Shown one piece after another: positions 57,000 through 64,000 of a DNA stretch of 64,000 bases (positions are counted from its first letter, which is position 1; every line of letters starts with the position of its first letter). Position numbers and translations under genes: made by a program. The DNA is from Lentinus brumalis (taxonomy: Eukaryota > Basidiomycota > Agaricomycetes > Polyporales > Polyporaceae). The notes below the pieces were generated by a model. The model had not been told where the DNA came from and did not search any database. It saw only the letters and a list, made by a program, of their open reading frames with translations. The stretch lies in the NCBI GenBank assembly GCA_001792895.1, contig MARA01000018.1, forward strand, positions 186,001-250,000, written 5' to 3'.

Positions 57000-57860
57000 C
57001 TGCGCACTAGCGGCCGTCACAGATGCGGTACTCGTCGCGCACTCGCTGAGGCTCACCGTGTATCGCTCTAGTCGATAAGGTACGTCGCTGGTCGTGTTCT
57101 GGACGAGCCCAACGAGAGTCTCATGGCGGGTGTTACGCAGGTCGCGCTCGTGCTCGTGCTCGTCATGCGTCGCTGCATGTGTCGTGTTCGTTCTGTCGAC
57201 TGTGGGATGCCCTGGTTAGTCTCCGTGCATACTGATGAGCTCCTAGGCTGCAACTCACCGTGTGTTCACATAATAGGACACGACATGTCGTGCTCGGGCT
57301 AAGGCACACCACGCTGCGTGAGATGTCGCGCACAGTGCCAATGTCCCCGCCATTCTCTCCCCTTCCCTCGACTTGCCTCCAGCTTACATCTCGCCCTTCG
57401 CCCGCCGGTCGCCTTTTCAAAGCCCGTCAACACTGTTCTTGACTTCAAGAAGGTCAACATGAGGTTAGTACTTGACCGATGTCCAGGGCTTTGACGACGA
57501 TACTCACCTCATGCCTGGCTGCATAGCAGCAGCGGTCGTCCCAGATGCGGTGCACGTCGTGTTCGGAACGAGCTGGACGAGAATCTGATGGCAGGTGCTG
57601 TGCAGGTCGGCTCTGGCTGGAGGATTCTTTGCCCCTCTTGCTCATTGCGTGTCGCTTCATGCGTCGTCTCTGTTCTGTCGGCCGTGGGGTTCACAGATAA
57701 GTCTCACTTCCTATTCATGAGTTTCCGGGACGCGACTGACCTTTCGTTGATGTGCCGATAGGACCGACATGTGGAGTCTGCCTCGGGCTGATGCGCATCG
57801 CGTCGCACGAAATGTCGTGCACGCTGCCGCGACAAGGCTTCCGTCGATGTGCTCGTAGTC
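57000..57860. repeat. Diverged direct duplication, ~470-540 bp apart
   Basis: The pair GCGGCCGTCACAGATGCGGT (57,011) / GCGGTCGTCCCAGATGCGGT (57,532) is followed in both copies by related ACGAG-rich, TCATGGCGGGTG/TGATGGCAGGTG, CATGCGTCG and TGTTCTGTCG blocks in the same order. Later in each copy comes a CGGGCT...CGC...GAGATGTCGCGCAC / GAAATGTCGTGCAC block (57,325 / 57,808). Similarity is weak but ordered. Confidence 0.6.
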
Positions 57861-58435
57861 GGCCTCCGTTGCTTCGCTTTTCGCATGACGTGGCGGCAAG
57901 GCTAGAGCACGTGGAGATCGCGGACCTTCTGCACCATGATTCTATCGCCCATCCTATCCTCGGCGCTGCCGTTGCTCTCGGATGACGCGCTTGCAGCTGT
58001 CAACCGCGTCCGCCCGGCCTACGAGCAAACGTGTAAGTGGACTGTTGTTCAAGTACTGCTACTCATTGCTAGACTTACGTGTTTCGTCTAGAATGGCATG
58101 GAGCATATTACACCGGCCAACTCGGACTGTTGCGGGGCGCTGCAAGTCCGAGCGCGAGATGGCAAGATCCCGTCGTGGCCGTACAGGTGAGCTTGTGTTT
58201 TGCCTTCGCGGTTCCGGGCGACGTGTGTCGTGCTGGTCAGCGGCCCGGTGTTGAACATTGAACATCGTGGGAGACTGCTCGCTGCCGGTGGCTGAAGAGC
58301 ACCTCTCCCAGCCGTCCTCTCGTTGTCTTCTCCTGGCTCCCTTGTTGGCGTATCACTGCGCTCGCAGAACAGCACGCTGTGGGGGCTGACCTCGTGTCGT
58401 CTTGAGCGTGGGACTGATCAAAGACCTCTTACAGG

Positions 58436-58790
58436 ACGTGCGCCGGCAGAACACACCTCGAAGGTGAGCTGCCCGGTCGAGGAATATCGCACGGCACTGT
58501 AGTTGTACGAGCACGCGGGGACCGTACACAAGGTCAGCCTTCCGTTGTGCCACTTCGGGCACGAGACTCACCTATTCTTCGCTGTCTACAGTCTAGACAC
58601 GTCAGAAGGTTCTGCTCGAGACTGCGGAGCTTCAGCCGCTGCGCTTCATCTTCAAGGACGTTGACCGGCAGAACAAGCCTCAAAGGTGCGCGTGCCTGGG
58701 ACCGAAGTCGACCGCACTGAAGTTGATTAAGCACGCCAGCACACCGAAGGACAGTCTTCTGTCCACTAAGGCTTCGAACGTGAAACTCAC
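58436..58790. repeat. Diverged tandem duplication, ~220-bp spacing
   Basis: GACGTGCGCCGGCAGAACAC (58,436) and GACGTTGACCGGCAGAACAA (58,659) are both followed by CCTCRAAGGTG, then a CGCACTGAAGTTG-type block and a CACGC block in the same order. No coding role is apparent. Confidence 0.6.
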
Positions 58791-59610
58791 GAGGGGTTCG
58801 TCGCCATGGCGCGCGTCGGGGGCGTTCTGCTCGGGGCACGGTGCTCGGGCGGGGCGGCGAAGTCTGATGTCTCCGACGAGGTTCGAGCTCCAAGGGCCGA
58901 ATACTACGTTGTCCGCAGAACGCGGACGCTCGCGCCACCTGTTAGCTATAGTGAGTATGTCAGGTCGTCTATTCCGCTGGGATGTACTGACATGCGGGCT
59001 GCAGAGGATGCTGCGGGTGTGCTGGCCAGGCTCGGAGGTGCGCAGACGATGTCTGGCACGGTATTCGACCGAACGGACGCGTCGGCGACCGGCTGGACGT
59101 GACTGTGCGGAGGGTGCGTTTCGTACTTGCTGGGACACTGGCTGGCAGCTGCGACGCGCGTGAGCTTGAGCTCTGCGCACAAGGATGCGGTGAGTACACG
59201 AGGGTTCTCCATTCTGTTCGCACGCGACTCACGTGCAGGTCCGTGGCAGGCGTGAAGACTGAGTTCGAAGCCGCCTTGATGCGCGTAGGAGTTTCTGGCA
59301 CCATGTCGGGCGCAGGAGCGTGGCTCGGGGTTCTCGGGGACGCCTGACGCGACCGCGGTGCCAGAGGATTGCGGACACGGCGCGGCGGCGTACTCCGCAC
59401 GGCAGGCAGCAGGGGCGGGTCCGAGTGCGGGGAGATGGCGGTGGCGGAGGCAGCAGCAGGTCCTGTAGGAGTGTCAGACCCGAGTATGCCGGAGTACTGC
59501 ACGATGTACGCACCTATCTCGAATGCGAATCCGCGAGTGTCTGGCCATCGATTGCCTCTTCGCCGTGTCCAGCCAGAGAATAGTCGGTGTGTAAGTCGAG
59601 GAGGCGTGCA

Positions 59611-59768
59611 GTCCAGTCCAGTCCAGGGCGTACCCAGTCCAGGGGCGTACAGAGTCCAGTGCGGGACTCCAGGGGGCGTGCATATCTCCATGGGGCGTAC
59701 AAGTCCATTCCCAGTCCAAGGGGCGTAGTCCAGACTCCAGGGGGTGCCATACCCAGTCCAGTTGGCGA
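59611..59768. repeat. Degenerate CCAGTCCAGGGGCGTA minisatellite
   Basis: The motif AGTCCAGGGGCGTAC and variants (GACTCCAGGGGGCGTGCA, AGTCCAAGGGGCGTAG, CTCCATGGGGCGTACA) recur about eight times with spacings of roughly 16-24 bp. The tract lies just before copy 2 of the segmental duplication. Confidence 0.8.
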
Positions 59769-60363
59769 GCAGAGTCGACGATTTCTTCTCTGACACTCTC
59801 TCCCGAGTCCGCGAGCACGTGCGCGGACGGCGTCTCTCCGCGATGGCGCTGAACACTCGACGACGAGAGAGAGAAAGAAGAGAGAGCGAGAGGAGGTTCC
59901 TGACACGTCCGTAGAACCTGCCCATCGGATCTTAAAGGATATGCGCCGCCGAGGGGCAATCGCTAAGCAAGGCGGATCGCCGTGCATGCCCGAAGGAGCC
60001 CTAGAACCTTGACGCTGACACAAGATGCTTTCGAAGGCAGATTCACTGGCTTCGGGAACCAGTTGGCGCATCGCGAGCCCCGGGAAGTTCGGAGGGTTTC
60101 AAATAGCGACAAGAATGCGATGTCGACCACAAAGAAGAGCCCGGCGCTCGGAGGTATTGTGTGGATTTGACAAGAGTGTGAGCGCGAGGTCAGTCAGCCC
60201 AGCGTCCAACAATGCACAAGGATTGTCTCACTCCTGAGGTTGTGTCCCGCCCCGCCGCCGCCCGCCCGGAGCCTAGTCGCAAATGCACCTCCGTGCCATG
60301 TCCCAAACCTAGTTCCCGAACCTCCAGAGTCCACATCTCGCAGCACTGTCCGGACTTCGACGA

Positions 60364-61430
60364 CTAGGCGGCGCTGCTCTCGGAGTTCCCCAACGTATCT
60401 GCGCTGACCGTCGGAGGTAGGAGGGCTTTCAACCCGGTCATTAAGGCCCTCCGCACGTATAAGAACAGACTGCTGCCCAGGCTGTTCCAGCTGACGGCGT
60501 GCATTGCTGTCAAGATCGACGTGAACACGAAGGCGTACGCACGGGCTTTTGGTGCGCTCCTGGTAGAGCGGGCGGCCACCATCTGGCCGGAGCGGTCTGA
60601 TGGCTCGTAAAGCGGATCGACTGGTAGTTCGGGGAACAACGCGAAGCGGTCCCTCCAACGAGCGTAGTAGGGTTGCTCAGAGTATGCCAGACTCCTAGCG
60701 TAGTCGACAAACTCACCGAGCAAAGACAGCTCGCCCTCTGCTTCATCAGATCGAAAAGGCGGCGAGACGAGAGCCGTAGTGTTAAGTGAGACTCCCACGG
60801 AAGGCGATGACGACCAGGGCGAGGAGTGTGTAGGACAAGGCCTTCGCGATGGAGCTGAGAAAGTGGCGGTTTGTGAGCTATGGCCTATGTTCGGCGGGAC
60901 GGCGGTACTCACAGTGATGCAAATGCCCGTTGAGGCGGGAACGCGACGTTCCTCTGTCCGGAAGATGTTCAAAGGTGTCGAGGTTCAAGTAAGGTCGGCA
61001 CAACCGAAGTCGATGAAGCGCACGCGACCTGGCTCGGCGGCATCCGAATCGAGCATGAGGTTCCCGGGCTGGATGTCGCAGTGGACGATGCCGCGAGAGT
61101 GGACGGGTTCGAGAGACTCTAACTGAGAAGAGTCAGATATGCGTGCCGCTATATGGCTGTAGTAGACACTTACGAGCTGCAGCGCAGAGCCACGAGAACT
61201 GCGACTTGCCCCAGGCGTAAACTACCGAGATTCTCTTATGACCTGAAAAGCAACACGTCGAGCGTCCTGAGTTCCTATGGGGCGTGAACGGACGAGACAA
61301 GCGTGCACGCTCGTTATGAGAGCACATGCTTCGTGCAATGCCCGATGTGGTCTCTAACGTGCATTTTCTTCACTGCGATCACCTTCGTCGGATCCTGCGT
61401 GGCTCGAGCGCGATACATCCGCCCTGAATT
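60364..61430 (-). pseudogene. Casein-kinase-1-like protein kinase relic, copy 2
   Basis: This is the copy-2 version of the kinase relic at 48435-49557. Its catalytic region is open: HSRGIVHCDIQPGNLMLDSD followed by GRVRFIDFGCADL, with HCD in place of HRD and an intact DFG. The upstream YAWGKSQF block is followed by a diverged stretch (SWLCAAARK), and about 50 bp are inserted near 61,320 between the β3 region and the YAWGKSQF block. The exon carrying the glycine loop (MRLILLPERAKDGAFG in copy 1) has been deleted. Without the nucleotide-binding loop it is unlikely to be a working kinase. The last open frame ends at 60364. Confidence 0.72.
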
Positions 61431-62254
61431 GAACTTGGAGGGATGCCGTTGGTTCGGCCCGGTTCCCTATTTGGCACGACTGTCGTGCAATCGAGCTACG
61501 GTATCGTGGTCAGCAAATCAAAAAATGCAAACGGACGGCAGGACCGCAAGCCGCAGGTGTTTCCGTGGCTACAACTAGACGCTGGGTTACTGCACAAGTA
61601 CAATGGTCTACTAGCTGTTGTTGGATGTGAGCTGTATCCTTCGCGTCCAGGTGCAATCTCAGTAACTCACTTAAGACACACAATACAAGCAAAAAGAGTA
61701 ACAATCGCAGCATAGCGATGCCCAAGTCAACCGACCGGGGGCTTCTGCATTGGCTGTTGGCGATGGCTCAACCGTCTGTATGAGCGGATCACGTTCCCTC
61801 GGGTCGTCGATCTCGACTGTCTGCCTCGTGCACATCCTAAAGGTGCACAAGTCGGCGGTACATGAGTGAGCTATTCGATCAGTCATTGAAAGGTTCAAAT
61901 TGTATGGATGCTTGACGTACTGAAACTTGCGAAGTCATAGCAGGCTCCCATAAGGCAGATTTCGAGCACCGCGCCAAGAGAGGCACAACAGACCCCGGCC
62001 AAATCGTCTGACGTGTTCAGAGTGCGCAGAGTGAAAGAGGCAGGATGCTGCGCAAGAGGGTCGGGAGCAACCGCTCCAACGCAGCAGCTGTGGGAACTTC
62101 GCGACAGGCGTTCAGTATCGGGATCCTCGGACCGCGACCCCAGACTAGGGTCACAATCGAGCTTCCGACACTTTGTCCCGCCTCCGACATGGACCAGTCG
62201 CGACCCTTGGTCTCCCAGCGACCTCTCGCCAGGGTCTCTCCCTCGTCTCTCTCT

Positions 62255-62412
62255 CCGTCTGCGCTGCCCGTCTCTCGTGTCTCTCCGTCTGCGCTGCCCG
62301 TCTCTCGTGTCTCTATCCGTCTGCGCTGCCCGTCTCTCGTGTCTCTCTCCGTCTGCGCTGCCCGTCTCTCGTGTCTCTCTCCGTCTGCGCTGCCCGTCTC
62401 TCGTGTCTCTCT
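62255..62412. repeat. 32-bp minisatellite, copy 2 (five units, first one 30 bp)
   Basis: This is the same repeat as at 50890-51049. The first unit (62255-62284) lacks one CT dinucleotide and is 30 bp long; the other four are 32 bp and start at 62285, 62317, 62349 and 62381. The copy number is unchanged since the segmental duplication. Confidence 0.93.
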
Positions 62413-64000
62413 CCGCCCTCGCCTCTGCCACTCGCTCGCACCAAGCCCTCTTCTGCCCGTCTCCTGCGCCTTTGTGCCTCCTCCCCGCACTCGCCTGCAC
62501 CCGCCGTCCCTTCCCTGCATGGACCCTCCGGAGACGAAGGATGGCGTATCGTCTGGGTCTGGTATGTGCGCATATACTGTGTGCATTCGTGCGTTACTCC
62601 AACTTGTATCTACGTACTTGACAATGCATGTCCGTTCCTCCCTCGCTGCTCGTCTTTGTCCCCCATCCCGTACTCGCGTATGCGCTGTCCCAGCAGCATA
62701 CACACCGTCGAAGCCGCGGCGACACGTCTCCCAACGCAATATCCTCTTCCTCTTCTCCCGCACCGCTCCATCTCGCCTTGCCCCAAATGATGTCAGAGCA
62801 AGTATATGTCATTCCGATTGCATTACATTTGTCCAACGACGCAGTCGCTCTCGTGGTAAGCACTACTCTCAAACTCGTCACTGACTGCTCTAGTTGACAT
62901 CCACGAAGATCCGACTCGCGTTCTTCAACCACCAGCTGCTTCAGACCCCCAATACAATGTCTTGCAACATCGCTCTTCACCCCGCCCGTCTGCCTGCACC
63001 ACGCCTCGCTCCCAACTTGCAAGTACCACCACGCGTCTCCTTCCCTCTGCGAGCCCGCGGACTTCCTGCAGCACGCACCCGTCGTCGTTCGACGCCGCCG
63101 CGCGACAAGACACGAGCCACCTCGACTTTTCAGCGACACGCGCAACGTTCCTACACCCCAGAACTCCACTCAGCGCACTGCGGGCACGCTTCAAGAGGAC
63201 CAAGTCGACAGCGCCCTCGTCCGAGACGGCGACGACATCGCCTTGCGGCCTGTTCCACAGCGCACGCGTCACGAACACACGCGCCTGCTCCTGCGCGCAC
63301 CGACTCCACCGCCCATCGTCCGGACTCTCGCTCGACGGCGAGCACGAGCAATACCCAGGCAGCGCGAGGACCGCACGAGTCACGCCCGTGCGCCCGGGCA
63401 CTCGGCACCGAGCACACACCCCGGTGAGCTCTACCGCGCGCCGTCGCTGCTCGTATACAGTCGCTCACCGCGACTATCTCACAGTATACAGTACGCTGCC
63501 GGCTCTCACATCCGACGTAACCTTGATGCACACAAGATCGACATCGCGCCATTGGGCACTCCCGCTCGAACCTCGAGCGTGCTTGTCTCGAGTCCGGGCG
63601 AGATAGCTGCGCACGCTATCGTGTATGTCAGCCTGCGTGATGCGGAGACGGCGCGCAACTCACGGCGCGTGCTCAGGACGGTGCCGCGCGAGTCTGGTGA
63701 GTGCGTCAGCCTCTGCCGGACCTGGGATCGAGGACGGAGAGTCGAGACTCACGCGGGTATGTCGCACGAGCCTGCGGGTGGCCGTACTAACTGAGTCTGG
63801 GCAGAAATGGCGTGGGCGTCGGTGCGGCCTACGTGCATCGACGTGTATGTCAGTATGTGCGCTGTGAAGAGGGAGGACAGCTCACCGTAGTACGAGGCCG
63901 GCGGCGCGCGAGGACGAGACTCGAAGAACCTGGTGAGTGGTCATACGCTGCGCAGCGGTACGGTGGAGATAGGGACTCACTAGCTAGTAGCAGCTTCGGA

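Larger units (their letters stand above)
56285..59870. other. 3.6-kb gene-poor region with diverged local duplications
   Basis: No gene is recognised. Several pairs of diverged direct repeats are present (57.0-57.3 vs 57.5-57.85 kb, and 58.43-58.55 vs 58.65-58.78 kb), and there is a degenerate minisatellite at 59.61-59.77 kb. Frames are short and compositionally biased. Confidence 0.5.
59872..64000. repeat. Segmental duplication, copy 2 (continues past window end)
   Basis: This is the second copy of 47935-52637 in the same orientation. It lacks the ~600 bp equivalent to 49,450-50,085 and has about 50 extra bp near 61,315-61,365. The P450 coding region flanking copy 1 is not present here; instead unrelated GC-rich sequence and the CCAGTCC minisatellite precede it. 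Confidence 0.93.

Overview
The window looks like nuclear DNA of a filamentous basidiomycete, probably an Agaricomycete (Polyporales-like). Genes are split by many introns of about 45-85 nt with GTRNGT donors and YAG acceptors. Two genes encode the fungal-specific FunK1 kinase type that is expanded in mushrooms. There is also a basidiomycete-style cytochrome P450, a DAL5/allantoate-permease-type transporter and DUF3533 (SNG1-type) membrane protein copies. There is no bacterial gene organisation, and I see no rRNA, tRNA or CRISPR.

Layout. (1) Positions 1-1004 hold a truncated, minus-strand copy of the seven-TM gene that is intact at 38.4-39.6 kb. Its first ~50 bases match that locus in inverted orientation. 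(2) Positions 1005 to ~29,070 are a tandem array of four units of about 8.0 kb (unit 4 is cut short at ~3.9 kb). Each unit carries one DUF3533/SNG1-type gene, and all four copies are broken. After that gene come about 4.5 kb of GC-rich sequence with internally repeated, degenerate exon-like modules. The units are mosaics: the left parts pair as 1~4 and 2~3, while the DUF3533 parts pair as 1~2 and 3~4. (3) 29.4-32.2 kb is an apparently intact MFS transporter gene of 23 exons, including 7-nt and 13-nt exons. A third, strongly decayed seven-TM relic follows it. (4) 33.6-37.6 kb is a FunK1 kinase gene with an internal H-x-L-D repeat domain. (5) 37.9-38.25 kb is a cytochrome P450 C-terminal relic, next to the intact seven-TM gene. 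(6) 41.9-45.1 kb is a second FunK1 gene on the minus strand. (7) 45.7-47.9 kb is an intact 10-exon P450. (8) 47.94-52.6 kb is duplicated at 59.87-64.0 kb, running past the window end. Each copy carries a decayed casein-kinase-1-like kinase and a 32-bp minisatellite. (9) Between the copies lies one intact hypothetical gene (55.3-56.3 kb) in otherwise gene-poor, GC-rich, repeat-bearing DNA.

Functional reading. The intact genes (MFS permease, P450, seven-TM protein, two FunK1 kinases and one hypothetical acidic-tailed protein) do not form a recognisable pathway cluster. The region looks like a rapidly rearranging accessory segment in which membrane-protein, P450 and kinase genes were duplicated, truncated and recombined. 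The exon structures given here come from manual splice-site reading supported by frame continuity and family motifs. No alignment or database search was run.
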